Positions 16,192-25,664 of a DNA stretch of 64,000 nt are shown here, piece after piece; the first letter of the stretch is position 1; every line of letters begins with the position of its first letter. Both the position numbers and the translations under genes were made by a program. This stretch comes from Phycisphaerales bacterium (GTDB lineage: Bacteria; Planctomycetota; Phycisphaerae; Phycisphaerales; UBA1924). Where the stretch lies: contig JAVJVK010000001.1 in assembly GCA_040221175.1 (NCBI GenBank), positions 248,001 to 312,000 of the forward strand. The letters are read 5' to 3'. The notes under the pieces are model-generated. The model was not told the origin of the DNA. It saw nothing but the letters and a program-made list of their open reading frames with translations, and did no database searches.

Positions 16192-17430
16192 TCAGCCTCC
16201 CCCGAACTCGCGGAGCACTTCGTCGGCATCGAAGCCCGACTCGCCCACCTCGGGCATGTTCTCGATCTGCTGGGGCGTCAAAAGGCCCCGCACACGCTCC
16301 ACGAATCGCTCATCCAGATCCTGGCGAGCCTGTTCGGCTTCATCAACCTCGGTCGAATCCTGCCCCCAGCCCCACCAGTTCATCTGGTCGCCGGACTGTT
16401 GCTCGTCGATCGCCTTGGCCCAGCGATCGTTGATGGGCGATGCCTCGCGCTCGTAGCTTTGCCGAATGGCCTCCAGGCTCTCACGCTGCTCGGCCGTCAG
16501 ATCATCGAGCTTGCCTGCCGCCTCGATCTGGCGCTCGGCCTTGCTCTGTCGGTACACGGTGGGCCACGTGCGGCGCTTAACCTCCCGGTCCCACGCGCCC
16601 TGACGGTCGGCAGGCAGGACCTGCATGATCTGGCGTGCGTAGCGGGCGTTGATCGCCTTGCCCTGCGCTCCCAGTTCACGCATCTCGGTCATCGCTTCCT
16701 GCATCTTCGTCATCGCGTCCTGATCAAAGCCCATCGACTCGTCGTCGTCGGCCATGTTCTTCATGCGCTCCATCTGCTCGCGCATGAACCCGTACGAACG
16801 GTCGATCAACCGCTTGTAGACCGGATCGATCTCGGCCTCATACGCGAGCAACGCCTCACGAGCGGGTTCATTGCCCAGGACCTCGACCTCACGGGCAATT
16901 TCACGCAGGTCGATCGTTCCGCCGTTGACCACGCTCATCTGGCCGGCAGTCTCGACCTTCTCGCGCCTGCGGGCCCGCTCGACCCTGACAAAAGCCTCCT
17001 GCTGGCCCGGCTCGATGGCGATCATCCGAAGGTCCTCGAAGAACGTCTCTTCGAGGGCCTCCACGCGTTCAAAGAAGCCCAACATGATTTTGCCCATGGG
17101 CTTCATCATCTTCTGCCAGTCGCCCGTCTTGCCCGCTTCCTCCTGGAGCCTCCGCATGGCATCCATCAGGGTGTCGTTGGCCTGCTTGAACTTGTCCAGA
17201 TAGTCCCGGTGCAGCATCTCGGCGGTTTCCTGCTGCACCTCGTCGAAACCGAGCAACTCCGAGTACCGGTCGACGGCCGTTCGCCCGATCGCCATCTGCA
17301 TGGCGTCGTTGCCCATGCCCATGCCGAACTGAGCACGAGCAGGGCTGGCGCTCAGGAACACGGCCAGGAGCATACCGATCACAACCCATACGGATGTCCG
17401 TGATGCGCCGCCACACATTGCCATCTTCAT
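16192..17430 (-). CDS. Secreted helical protein, paralog 1 (LTxxQ, Spy/CpxP-like pattern)
   Basis: A 412-residue protein with a signal peptide (about 1-34, ending SPARAQ) and otherwise almost entirely charged amphipathic helix. It shares ordered blocks with the next two genes: YSELLGFDEVQQETAEML, LEETFFEDLRMIAIEPGQQ, WPTVYRQSKAERQIEAAGKL, and a final LLTPQQIENM. LT-P-x-Q ends recall the Spy/CpxP periplasmic family, but length and repeats differ. ATG 17430 has GGGGAAG 8 nt upstream. Its stop lies 6 nt before the gspE start, so it is very likely in the same transcript as the secretion system. Function unknown. Confidence 0.7.
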   Translation of the reverse strand: MKMAMCGGASRTSVWVVIGMLLAVFLSASPARAQFGMGMGNDAMQMAIGRTAVDRYSELLGFDEVQQETAEMLHRDYLDKFKQANDTLMDAMRRLQEEAGKTGDWQKMMKPMGKIMLGFFERVEALEETFFEDLRMIAIEPGQQEAFVRVERARRREKVETAGQMSVVNGGTIDLREIAREVEVLGNEPAREALLAYEAEIDPVYKRLIDRSYGFMREQMERMKNMADDDESMGFDQDAMTKMQEAMTEMRELGAQGKAINARYARQIMQVLPADRQGAWDREVKRRTWPTVYRQSKAERQIEAAGKLDDLTAEQRESLEAIRQSYEREASPINDRWAKAIDEQQSGDQMNWWGWGQDSTEVDEAEQARQDLDERFVERVRGLLTPQQIENMPEVGESGFDADEVLREFGGG

Positions 17431-17574
17431 GTCGCTTCCCCTACGTCAACCACCGCGTCGCCCGCGAGCGGGGCGTATCGAGCCGGCAGCCAGATCCCAC
17501 TTCCTTCTTTGGGATGATCGCCAAGGGGTTGCACCCCGAAGCGAGCATTCCATGCCCTCCGCTGATCCTACGGC

Positions 17575-18783
17575 TTACCGGGGAGATCGGATCGTCCGAC
17601 TCTCGCTCGATCCGGGCGTGAACTCGAATCGCAGCTCCGACTCGGCCTTGGGCAGTTCGGCCAGTTGCTCGGCTCGAAGGATCGACGTGAGCTTCGATTC
17701 CAGCCGCTCGTCGAGCTGCAACACGGCCGCTTCGGCCTCATCGCTCGGCGAAGGGTCCTGTCCGTGCACCACCAGCACGACGCCCGGTGGCAGCCGATCC
17801 TCCGCTTCACGCTCCCGCTCGGCGACCACCCACCGATCTCGCGCGGCGGCAACGTCCCGCTCGTGCTGATCGGCGGCGGCTTGCAGTTGATCCCGTTGCG
17901 CCTCGTCGAGGGTCGCCAGGCCCATGGCGGCTTCGAGTCGACGCTCCCCGCTGGTCTTCTTGTACACACGCGAATACGCCTGCCGAAGCCAGGCCGACTC
18001 GACCCGATCATGCTCGAGCACGCCCGCCAGCGTTCGGACCGCCTGCTGACCTGCCGTTGCGATCCTGGCGTCCAACGTCCGAAGAGGTTCGTACGGATCC
18101 TCCTCGCCATCAAAAATGAACACGCCACCATTGAAGCCGGGGCCGCCGCCGATATCTTCGGCCTTGCGCATCCGTTCGACCAGCAGACCATCTACGTGGA
18201 CCGCCCAGCGTTCCAGCACCTCGGTAACGGCGGGTTGCCCATACGCGTCGGCAAACTCGGTTCGCACCAGATCATCCAGATCGACCCGCGCCTCGGATCG
18301 CGTCAGCGAGCCCAGGTTCTTCGCCCGACGGTGGATGCGTTCGGCTTGCTCCCACAACACGTCCTGCTCGGGGGACAACATCGCCCGCATATCGCGAAAC
18401 AGCGTCTGCTCGAGTTCCGCAACCGCCGACTGGTGAGCGCCATTGACTTCCTTCATGCGGGCCATCATGGCCCCGAAGTCGCCGTCGGTCACCTCTTTCC
18501 GGGCGGCTTCCAGGTCCTGTCGCAACCTGTCGTTCAACTGCTGGCGTTGGTCGGCAAATTCCTTGAACATCTCGAACGCGACGTCGAGTTGGATCTCGTC
18601 GAGCCCCAGCACTTCGCCCATCCGCTGCATGGTCTCTCGAGACAACGCCCGGCCACCCCGATGCACCCCGCCGGGCGCACTCGTGGACGTAATCATGACA
18701 GTGTCTCCCTGCTGACCGAGTGCCGGCGTGCCAACTGCCAGACCCAGGCCCACGATCGCCACGCCCCCGAGCTTCAGTCGCAT
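17575..18783 (-). CDS. Secreted helical protein, paralog 2
   Basis: A 402-residue protein with a short signal peptide (about 1-24, ending TPALGQ) and long charged helices. Blocks matching its neighbours: MGEVLGLDEIQLDVAFEMF, LEQTLFRDMRAMLSPEQD, then YSRVYKKTSGERRLEAAMGL with an LDEAQRDQLQAA continuation, and a final ILRAEQLAEL. ATG 18783 has a strong site (AAGGAGG, 8 nt spacing). A Gly-rich, acidic insert (FNGGVFIFDGEEDPYEP) sits mid-protein. A 144-bp gap to paralog 1 shows no convincing terminator. Function unknown. Confidence 0.68.
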   Translation of the reverse strand: MRLKLGGVAIVGLGLAVGTPALGQQGDTVMITSTSAPGGVHRGGRALSRETMQRMGEVLGLDEIQLDVAFEMFKEFADQRQQLNDRLRQDLEAARKEVTDGDFGAMMARMKEVNGAHQSAVAELEQTLFRDMRAMLSPEQDVLWEQAERIHRRAKNLGSLTRSEARVDLDDLVRTEFADAYGQPAVTEVLERWAVHVDGLLVERMRKAEDIGGGPGFNGGVFIFDGEEDPYEPLRTLDARIATAGQQAVRTLAGVLEHDRVESAWLRQAYSRVYKKTSGERRLEAAMGLATLDEAQRDQLQAAADQHERDVAAARDRWVVAEREREAEDRLPPGVVLVVHGQDPSPSDEAEAAVLQLDERLESKLTSILRAEQLAELPKAESELRFEFTPGSSESRTIRSPR

Positions 18784-18896
18784 ACCGATGCCTCCTTCAG
18801 ATAGACCAGGACGACGCGCCGCACCACTCCCAACAGGTGGATGCGCCGCGTCGTGATTGCCGTCAGCGAGGCCCTGGTCTGCTGGCCAGCCGACGA

Positions 18897-20120
18897 TCAG
18901 AACTCCCGCTGTCGAGACCGCTGCTGCTGGCGATCACCACCGCGGCCCGCCGGACGGGCTCGATCACCCCGCCCTTCTCCCTCATCGTCGGCGCCGATGG
19001 CCGCCTCGAGCTTCCCGGCCTGCTCCTCGGTCAGCACCGCCCTGATCTGCTGTACCGTCTGGTCGACCACGTCACGCTTCTCACGGAACAGCTCCCGCGT
19101 GCCGTCCTCGTTTCCCCGGCGCCCACCACGCATCATGTCCCGAAGGCTCATGTTGACTTCGTTGCTCTCGATCGTGTCGGCAAGCTTGCGGTTCACCTGA
19201 TCCATCCGGCGGCTCGTCGAGAGCGCAATCGCCTCGATCTGCTCGCGCTGGTCGCCGCTCAGGTCTTCCAGGCCCCTGGCCGCCTCGATCGCCCGGTCGG
19301 CCCGGTTTTCGCGATACACCGTCGGGAAGCTCGCTCGACGCACGGCCGATTCAAGCTCCGGGAGCTTCTCCCGCGGCATGATGGCCTCCAGCCTCCGGGC
19401 AAACGTGCGGTGCGTATCCCGGACGCGCACGCTCGCCTCGCGAGCGCTCTCGAAGTGGCTCTGCAAGGCCTCGAAATCGCGCTGGCGGAACATCTCGATG
19501 CCTTCCTCGAACTTGTCGTTCCGGGCCATTAAAGCTCGATCCAAGGCAAGCTCGTAGTCCGCCAGGACGGTTTGAGCCTCAGCGGCCGGCTCGCCCTCGA
19601 GTTGCAGGCCTTCCACGATCTCGAACAGGTTCACTCGCTCGCCGCTCATCAGCCCCCGCGGCAGCGTCGTCGCCCTGCGATGGGCCATCTCCACCTTGGG
19701 CCAGGCCTCGGCCTGTTCGGGCGTCAGCATGGTTTGCAAGTCCGCCATCAACTGCGATTCGAGCGTCTCGACACGCTCGCGGGTCTGCTCGCCCAGTTCG
19801 CGCAGGCTCTCGAATGCCGAGCGGTCGCGCGTCTCCTCAAACTCCTGGCGAGCCTTCTGGGCCGCGTCGCGCATGGTGTCCATCGTCGACTGCACGCCGT
19901 CGATGTATTCCTCGAGCATCATCTGGGCGATCTCTCGCTGATCGGCGTCCAGCCCCAGGATGTCGGCGTAGTCCTCGAGTTGCTCGCGGTTCACCTGCGG
20001 GCCCTGAGCCCCGCCGAAGCCGCCGCCCCCGCCGCCAAACTGGGCCAGGGTCGGCCGCGTCATCGCCAGCATCGCCACGCACGCACACCCGATCAGAATC
20101 CGATTCAATAGCCTGCTCAT
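18897..20120 (-). CDS. Secreted helical protein, paralog 3
   Basis: A 407-residue protein with a signal peptide (about 1-27, ending RPTLAQ), a short Gly-rich stretch (FGGGGGGFGGAQG) and then continuous charged helix. Shared blocks: YADILGLDADQREIAQMML, LESQLMADLQTMLTPEQAE, SFPTVYRENRADRAIEAARG with LSGDQREQIEAI, and a late IRAVLTEEQAGKL. ATG 20120 directly precedes the signal peptide; longer in-frame starts lie in the divergent panD gene region. It is the first gene of the minus-strand block that runs into the T2SS genes. An Arg/Gln-rich tail ends the protein. Function unknown. Confidence 0.68.
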   Translation of the reverse strand: MSRLLNRILIGCACVAMLAMTRPTLAQFGGGGGGFGGAQGPQVNREQLEDYADILGLDADQREIAQMMLEEYIDGVQSTMDTMRDAAQKARQEFEETRDRSAFESLRELGEQTRERVETLESQLMADLQTMLTPEQAEAWPKVEMAHRRATTLPRGLMSGERVNLFEIVEGLQLEGEPAAEAQTVLADYELALDRALMARNDKFEEGIEMFRQRDFEALQSHFESAREASVRVRDTHRTFARRLEAIMPREKLPELESAVRRASFPTVYRENRADRAIEAARGLEDLSGDQREQIEAIALSTSRRMDQVNRKLADTIESNEVNMSLRDMMRGGRRGNEDGTRELFREKRDVVDQTVQQIRAVLTEEQAGKLEAAIGADDEGEGRGDRARPAGRGGDRQQQRSRQREF

Positions 20121-20250
20121 CGTTGCCAGCCTCCAGATAAGGGGACGCACCGCGCCCACTCGGCCCAACGCCCGTGTACACCCGCTTATTGCCCGCATCC
20201 TCGACCGTCCACCCGGCCGGCCGGTTTCCCAACCCATACCATGGCTCCCC

Positions 20251-20619
20251 ATGCTCCGAAAGGTCCTCCACAGCAAGATCCACATGGCCGCTGTCACCGC
20301 GGCCCGTCCCGACTACGTCGGCTCTATCACCATCGACCGCCGACTCCTGCGGGCCGTTGGCCTGCGGGCCAGCGACGCGGTCGAGGTCGCGAACGTCGCC
20401 AATGGCGAGCGATTCGAGACCTACGTCTTCCTGGGCGACGATGGCGTCATCGAGGTCAACGGTGCCGCCGCCCTGCTGGTCAATCCGGGCGACAAACTCA
20501 TCATCATGCACTATGCCTACATGGACGAAGCCGAGTACGTGGCCCACCAGCCCAAGGTCGCGCTCGTTGCCGATGGCAATGCCCTCGACCGGGTCGTGGC
20601 CTACGACCCCTGGCCCTAG
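20251..20619 (+). CDS. panD: Aspartate 1-decarboxylase (pyruvoyl-dependent)
   Basis: A 122-residue enzyme that decarboxylates L-aspartate to beta-alanine for pantothenate and CoA synthesis. The N-terminal block MLRKVLHSKIHMAAVT matches the family. The self-cleavage site is YVGSITID, with Gly24-Ser25, Ser25 becoming the pyruvoyl group. Tyr58 and the C-terminal GDKLIIMHYAYMDE block are also present. It is divergent from the paralog 3 gene, 130 bp away. Its TAG stop shares the tetranucleotide CTAG (20616-20619) with the stop of the convergent glycosyltransferase. Confidence 0.96.
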   Translation: MLRKVLHSKIHMAAVTAARPDYVGSITIDRRLLRAVGLRASDAVEVANVANGERFETYVFLGDDGVIEVNGAAALLVNPGDKLIIMHYAYMDEAEYVAHQPKVALVADGNALDRVVAYDPWP

Positions 20620-21782
20620 GCGGTTTGCATTTGAGGCGCCTCGATCAGCGCCTCGTGCGCCGACCAGAACTTCTCAAAGCTCGCCGAGATCGAGAAGTCT
20701 TGCGCCCAAGGCACGCCCGCCGCCCCCATGGCCTTCCGCTTGTCGTGGTCGATCGCCAAATCGCTCACCGCGTCCACCCACGCCGGTGTCTTATGTCCGG
20801 GCAGCACCAGGCCCGTTCGGCCGTCGTCCACGACTTCCTTGGGCCCGCCCTGATCCGCCACGATCACCGGGATGCCGCTTGCCTGGCTCTCGAGCACCAC
20901 CTGCCCCAGCGTGTCGGTCAGCGACGGAAACACGAACATGTCCGCCGACGCATACAGCGTGGCCAACTCGGTTCCATGCTTGAACCCCGGGAACACCGTC
21001 CCGTGCCCGCCGAGCGCCGACTTCATCTCGTCCAGGTACGGCCCGCCACCCACGATCACGAGATGCGCATCCACGCCCGCCGCCTTCGTCCGCTCGCGCA
21101 CCTGCGTCCAGATCGCCGTCAGCATCGGCAGGTTCTTCTCGGTGCTGATGCGGCCGACATACAACACTTTCACTGAGTCGCGTGGCAGGCCGTACTCGTC
21201 CCACACGCCCTCGTCCTTGTGTTTCGCGTCGAAGTCGTCCAGCTTGATGCCCGGTTCGAGCTTGGCCATGCGATCCCGCGAGAAGCCGAGCTTCTCCAGC
21301 GACTCCATGTACTGCTCGCTGCGCGACAGGATCAGCTTGAACGGCTTGTAGAAGTACTTCATGTACTGGGCCGTCACCGTGCCGTACATCTCATCGTGGA
21401 ACAGGTGCTCCAGGTACGCGGGGAAATCGGTGTGGTACACCCCTGCGATCGGGATGCCGCGCTTCTTGGCATAGTCGCGGCCAACCTTGCCCACCGAGCC
21501 CGGCGTCGAAACATGCACCACGTCGGGCCTGAACTCGTCGGCACGCCTCACGAGGTCCCGCTTCTGCGGAATCACCATGTCCAGTTCGGCGTACTTGGGC
21601 ATCTTCATCGCGAACCGAGGCTTCACGTTGTAGAAGCAGGGGTCATCGGGCACCTCGAAGCGCGTCGACGTGGCGATCAGCATCTCCCGCCCGGCCGCCA
21701 TCGATTCGTGCCCCATGTTGCGAATGAAACGGCTCACGCCATTCACATCGCCAAGCGTGTCGGTGAACAGCATGAGCCGCAT
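20616..21782 (-). CDS. Family 4 glycosyltransferase
   Basis: A 388-residue GT-B fold enzyme. The N-terminal Rossmann half opens with LMLFTDTLGDVNGVSRFI, the acceptor-side loop typical of GT4 enzymes acting on lipids. The donor-binding half contains VLYVGRISTEKNLPML, VIVGGGPYLDEM and the EX7E-like region LTDTLGQVVLESQASGIPVIV. ATG 21782 precedes the first strand directly. The acceptor cannot be read; alpha-mannosyl or diacylglycerol glycosyl transfer is plausible from the N-terminal loop. It lies 34 bp after icd on the same strand. Confidence 0.85.
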   Translation of the reverse strand: MRLMLFTDTLGDVNGVSRFIRNMGHESMAAGREMLIATSTRFEVPDDPCFYNVKPRFAMKMPKYAELDMVIPQKRDLVRRADEFRPDVVHVSTPGSVGKVGRDYAKKRGIPIAGVYHTDFPAYLEHLFHDEMYGTVTAQYMKYFYKPFKLILSRSEQYMESLEKLGFSRDRMAKLEPGIKLDDFDAKHKDEGVWDEYGLPRDSVKVLYVGRISTEKNLPMLTAIWTQVRERTKAAGVDAHLVIVGGGPYLDEMKSALGGHGTVFPGFKHGTELATLYASADMFVFPSLTDTLGQVVLESQASGIPVIVADQGGPKEVVDDGRTGLVLPGHKTPAWVDAVSDLAIDHDKRKAMGAAGVPWAQDFSISASFEKFWSAHEALIEAPQMQTA

Positions 21783-21816
21783 GGTTCGCGCCCTCGTCTT
21801 TCCAGGATGTTGAGCG

Positions 21817-23055
21817 TTAGCCCATCTTCTCGACAACGGCCTCGCCAAACTCGCTGCACTTCAGCAACGTCGCCCCGTCCATCAAACGCTCGAAGTCGTA
21901 CGTCACCGTCTTCGCGGCGATCGCGCCTTCCATGCCCTTGATGATCAGGTCGGCAGCCTCGGTCCAGCCCATGTGCCGGAGCATCAGTTCGCCCGAGAGG
22001 ATCACGCTGCCGGGGTTCACCTTGTCCTGGCCGGCGTACTTCGGAGCCGTGCCGTGTGTCGCTTCGAAGACCGCGTGGCCCGTGTCGTAGTTGATGTTCG
22101 CCCCAGGCGCGATGCCGATGCCGCCCACACACGCCGCCAGGGCGTCGCTCACGTAATCGCCGTTCAAGTTCATCGTCGCGATCACGTCGTACTCGGCCGG
22201 CCGCGTCAGGATCTGTTGCAGGAAGGCGTCGGCGATGACGTCCTTGATCACGATCTTCTTGCCGTTGGGCGCGGTGAACTCGTGCCACGGTCCGCCATCG
22301 AGCGGGGTCGCGCCGAAGTGCTTGGCCGCCACCTCGTAGCCCCACTTCATGAAGGCGCCCTCGGTGAACTTCATGATGTTGCCCTTGTGCACCAGTGTCA
22401 CCGAAGGACGATCGTTGTCGATCGCGTATTGGATCGCCGCCCGCACCAGCCGCTCGGTGCCCTCTTGCGACACGGGCTTGATGCCGATGCCACACGAATC
22501 AGGGAAGCGGACCTTCTTCCAGCGATCGGGGAACGTCTGGCTGAAGCCTTCCTTGAACTTCTTGAGGTCCTCGCTGCCGGCCTCGAATTCGATGCCCGCG
22601 TAGATGTCCTCGGTGTTCTCGCGGAAGATCACCATGTCGGTCTTGCTGGGGTCCTTCAGCGGGCTGGGCACGCCCTCGAACCACCGCACGGGCCGCAGGC
22701 AGGTATACAAATCGAGCTGCTGCCTGAGCGCAACATTAATCGAGCGGATGCCGCCACCGGTTGGGGTGGTCAGCGGGCCCTTGATGCCCACCAGATATTC
22801 GCGGAACGCGTCCAGCGTCGCATCGGGCAGCCAATCGCCGGTCTGGTTGTGGGCCTTCTCGCCCGCCAGCACCTCGTGCCAGTGGATCTTCCGCTCGCCG
22901 CCGTAGGCCTTCTCAACGGCCGCATCGAATACCCGCACGGAAGCCGCCCAGATGTCCGGCCCCGTTCCATCGCCCTCGATAAACGGGATGATGACCTGAT
23001 TGGGCACGTTCAGGCGGCCATTGCTGGTGGTAATCGGCTCTGCGGTCGCGGGCAT
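21817..23055 (-). CDS. icd: NADP-type isocitrate dehydrogenase
   Basis: A 412-residue TCA-cycle enzyme converting isocitrate to 2-oxoglutarate. Recognisable blocks are [14 protein letters not shown], the phosphorylatable/substrate segment [33 protein letters not shown], and the metal/NADP region [21 protein letters not shown] with later [21 protein letters not shown] 23055 was chosen because the coding similarity begins soon after; a 13-residue upstream extension is not conserved-looking. Length fits the homodimeric bacterial enzyme. Confidence 0.96.
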   Translation of the reverse strand: MPATAEPITTSNGRLNVPNQVIIPFIEGDGTGPDIWAASVRVFDAAVEKAYGGERKIHWHEVLAGEKAHNQTGDWLPDATLDAFREYLVGIKGPLTTPTGGGIRSINVALRQQLDLYTCLRPVRWFEGVPSPLKDPSKTDMVIFRENTEDIYAGIEFEAGSEDLKKFKEGFSQTFPDRWKKVRFPDSCGIGIKPVSQEGTERLVRAAIQYAIDNDRPSVTLVHKGNIMKFTEGAFMKWGYEVAAKHFGATPLDGGPWHEFTAPNGKKIVIKDVIADAFLQQILTRPAEYDVIATMNLNGDYVSDALAACVGGIGIAPGANINYDTGHAVFEATHGTAPKYAGQDKVNPGSVILSGELMLRHMGWTEAADLIIKGMEGAIAAKTVTYDFERLMDGATLLKCSEFGEAVVEKMG

Positions 23056-23128
23056 GGGTGGTTTCTCCGGAGTCGGTGGGGGAGTTCCAAACACCCAGCA
23101 TAGGTCGACAATTCCGCGGTTTTGTCCG

Positions 23129-24571
23129 CTATTCGTAGAGTTTGGACAGCTCCGTCCAGAATCCCGGATACGTCTTCCGCACGCACCCCGGGTCGGCGAT
23201 GCTCACGTTGGGCCGATGCAGCGCAATCAGCGACAACGCCATCGCCATCCGGTGGTCGTCATACGTGTCGAACACCACCGGCGTCGCCGATGATGAGCGA
23301 TCGAGCCCTCTGGCCGGAGGCTCGACGCGGACCGCCCCGTCCTCGCCGTGGACGTCGAGCTCAACCTCCACCCCGACCTTGGCCAATTCGGTTTTCAAAG
23401 CCTCCAGCCGGTCGGTTTCCTTCACTCGCAGCGTGTGCAGCCCCCGGATCATCGACCCGCCGCTGGCCAGCGACGCGAGCACGACCAATGCCATCGCCGC
23501 GTCGGGCATGTCGCGCATGTCGGCCATGACCGGATTGATGGAAGACCCACCACGAACCGTCAGCCGCGGCCCCCCGGGTCCATCGTCCGCCCCGATCGAT
23601 GTCATGGTGGCACCCATCCGCGCCAGCACCGAAGGAAATGCGACGTCGCCCTGCAGGCCGGATTCGTCCACGCCGTCCATCGTCACACGGGCGCCTGGCG
23701 TCGCGGCCGCCGCGGCCCAGAAGACCGAGGCCCCGCTCGCGTCCGGCTCGATGTCCAGTTCGAATCCATCGATGCCTCCGCCGTGGCTCGCGACACGCAA
23801 GACCCGCATGTCCGCCGAAGCGCGCACGTTCACGCCCAGCAGGTCGAGCAGCCCCATCGTCATGCGGATGTACGACGCACTGGTGGCCTCGCCGTCGATC
23901 TCCACCGACAATCCACCGGGCAGGAACGCCCCGAGCATCAATACCGCCGAAACGAACTGACTCGACGGCAACTCTTCGAAGAACACCTGCCCCCGCTCGG
24001 GTGGGCTCGCGGGCGGCGTGATCCGAAGGGGTGGACATCCAGGCGACTCGAGGCTCTCAACACGAGCGCCAAGATCGCCAAGTACGCCAGCCAGAGCTCC
24101 GATCGGTCGCGCACGCATCCGCTGATTTCCGGTGATCACGATCGGCACCGGCGACAAAACGCTGGCCGCAGCGAGAAAGCGCGTAGCCGTGCCCGCGTTC
24201 TCCAGGTCCAGCGTGATCTCCGAAGCACCCTTTGGCGCCCATCGGCCCCCGACGCCAGACACGCGCATCGTGGTGCCATCGATCTCGATCCCAACGCCAA
24301 GGGTCTGCAAGGCCGCCAGCATTACCTTCGTATCAACCGCATCGGCCAGGGCGCCCCGCAACTCGCTCGTGCCCCGGGCCAAAGCCGCCAACAGCAGTGC
24401 CCGGTTGGTCAGGCTCTTGCTGCCCGGCGGCCGGAGGGTAACGTCAAAGGCAGCCTCGCCCAGGACCGAACGCAGCGTCGGCACGGGCAGCGGGTCTGCG
24501 AGTGTGTCCAGGGGCGCCGCCAGATGCGACGCCATCTCCTGGGGGCCGGCGTGTGGGGCGAATTCTGGCAT
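23129..24571 (-). CDS. aroA: 3-phosphoshikimate 1-carboxyvinyltransferase (EPSP synthase)
   Basis: A 480-residue shikimate-pathway enzyme joining PEP to shikimate 3-phosphate. Substrate-binding motifs are [20 protein letters not shown] near residue 48, [13 protein letters not shown] near 126, [11 protein letters not shown] and the late [16 protein letters not shown]. The usual Gly before NAGT is Glu, and the usual Pro after the Arg is Phe, as in several non-enterobacterial variants. ATG 24571 has AGGAG 11 nt upstream; the alternative ATG at 24535 sits directly on its AGGAG. It begins 14 bp after the GroES-like gene. Confidence 0.95.
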   Translation of the reverse strand: MPEFAPHAGPQEMASHLAAPLDTLADPLPVPTLRSVLGEAAFDVTLRPPGSKSLTNRALLLAALARGTSELRGALADAVDTKVMLAALQTLGVGIEIDGTTMRVSGVGGRWAPKGASEITLDLENAGTATRFLAAASVLSPVPIVITGNQRMRARPIGALAGVLGDLGARVESLESPGCPPLRITPPASPPERGQVFFEELPSSQFVSAVLMLGAFLPGGLSVEIDGEATSASYIRMTMGLLDLLGVNVRASADMRVLRVASHGGGIDGFELDIEPDASGASVFWAAAAATPGARVTMDGVDESGLQGDVAFPSVLARMGATMTSIGADDGPGGPRLTVRGGSSINPVMADMRDMPDAAMALVVLASLASGGSMIRGLHTLRVKETDRLEALKTELAKVGVEVELDVHGEDGAVRVEPPARGLDRSSSATPVVFDTYDDHRMAMALSLIALHRPNVSIADPGCVRKTYPGFWTELSKLYE

Positions 24572-24585
24572 GGCGTCGATGGCTC

Positions 24586-24930
24586 CTACACCCCGCCAGC
24601 AGCGTCCGTGTCATCTCCGGCCGCCCGAAACACCGCAACGACGTCGGTGATCGGCACCACGAATAACCGGTTATCACCCTCGAAATCGACGGGAATCGCC
24701 TTCCCGGGGTGAAACAGCACGCGCTGATACTGCCGCACCGGATAGTCCTCGTCGTGCTCCACCTGGCTCGAAATCGCCACGATCCGACCCGTGAGGGTGG
24801 GAATTTCCATCTTGTCGGGCAGGTGCAGGCCGGCCTTGGTCTGCTTCTTGTCCTCGTCCTTGCGAATCAGAACCCGCGCGCCGATGGGTTCCACCGTCTC
24901 AATTCGTTTGGTCGAACCCGTCCGAGCCAT
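24586..24930 (-). CDS. GroES-like co-chaperonin domain protein
   Basis: A 114-residue protein with the Cpn10 barrel pattern: ETVEPIGARVLIRKDEDKKQTKAGLHLPD, LTGRIVAIS and RVLFHPGKAIPVDFEGDNRLFVVPITDVVAV. The mobile-loop region (KQTKAGLHLPDKMEIPTL) is present, but the protein has an insert and no groEL gene is nearby. It is therefore probably a divergent GroES paralog rather than the main co-chaperonin. ATG 24930 has GGAGG ending 7 nt upstream. It heads a run into aroA on the minus strand. Confidence 0.75.
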   Translation of the reverse strand: MARTGSTKRIETVEPIGARVLIRKDEDKKQTKAGLHLPDKMEIPTLTGRIVAISSQVEHDEDYPVRQYQRVLFHPGKAIPVDFEGDNRLFVVPITDVVAVFRAAGDDTDAAGGV

Positions 24931-25032
24931 CCACCAACCTCCAGACCGTTCGGTCCGCAAGACCGCCGCTGCCGGCCGCTATCCTAGCTCCGCGCTCAGC
25001 CAGGCCCTTTGATACTTTTTCAGGACCAATCC

Positions 25033-25554
25033 ATGCACGACCAACTCCTCCGCCTCATCAAGGACGTTCCAGATTTCCCAAAGCCCGGAATCGTCTTCAA
25101 GGACTTCACCCCGCTCCTGGCAGATCCCGGTGCGCTCGCTTTGGCCGTCGAACTCATGGTCAACCCCTTCCGAGGAAAGCGCGTCGACCTGGTGCTTGGG
25201 GCCGAATCCCGCGGCTTCATCTTCGGTACGGCCATCGCCCAGGCGCTCTCGGCGGGGTTCGTGCCGATCCGAAAGGCAGGCAAGCTGCCACGTGCCGTGC
25301 ATCACGTCGAATACCAACTGGAATACGGGGTCGATCGACTCGAGATCCACGCAGACGACATCAACGCCGGCAGCCGGGTGCTCATCGTCGATGATCTGCT
25401 GGCCACCGGAGGCACGCTCGACGCCTCCGCTCAGCTTGCCCGAATGGCGGGCGCTTCGATTATCGGGGCCACCGTGCTCATCGAGTTAGAGTCGCTCCGC
25501 GGCCGCGAGAAACTGGCGGGTCTCGAGCCGCTGCATTGCGTGTTGAAGTTCTAG
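25033..25554 (+). CDS. apt: Adenine phosphoribosyltransferase
   Basis: A 173-residue purine salvage enzyme making AMP from adenine and PRPP. The N-terminal IKDVPDFPKPGIVFKDFTPLL block and ESRGFIFG are family signatures. The PRPP-binding loop is VLIVDDLLATGGTLDA (about 120-135). ATG 25033 aligns with the family start; an in-frame TTG 24 nt upstream is less likely. It stands alone on the plus strand, divergent from the groES-like gene and convergent with the first sorting-tail gene. Confidence 0.96.
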   Translation: MHDQLLRLIKDVPDFPKPGIVFKDFTPLLADPGALALAVELMVNPFRGKRVDLVLGAESRGFIFGTAIAQALSAGFVPIRKAGKLPRAVHHVEYQLEYGVDRLEIHADDINAGSRVLIVDDLLATGGTLDASAQLARMAGASIIGATVLIELESLRGREKLAGLEPLHCVLKF

Positions 25555-25602
25555 TCGAGCACGAATACTCGACCGTATCCTGGTGCGCTATCGACAAAAG
25601 AA

Positions 25603-25630
25603 CACGGGCCCGACTCTCGTCGGGCCCGTG
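25603..25630 (-). terminator. Rho-independent terminator after sorting-tail gene copy 1
   Basis: A perfect 12-bp stem, CACGGGCCCGAC / GTCGGGCCCGTG, with loop TCTC. Read on the minus strand it lies 34 bp after the stop of the 25665-26240 gene and is followed by TTCTTTTGT. On the plus strand there is no T-run after the stem, so it chiefly serves the minus-strand gene. Confidence 0.85.
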
Positions 25631-25664
25631 CAGAATCAGAATCTAGCCTGTCGCAGAAGCCGGA

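Noticed and set aside
14656-17403. Long plus-strand open frame (915 codons) across gspE and paralog 1
   Set aside because: It spans two real minus-strand genes and their junction and has repetitive Arg/His/Leu composition with no motif.
23129-24571. EPSP synthase called as a glyphosate-insensitive class II enzyme from the NAGT variant residues
   Set aside because: The Glu and Phe changes beside NAGT are seen, but the core G and A residues remain and class cannot be decided by eye.
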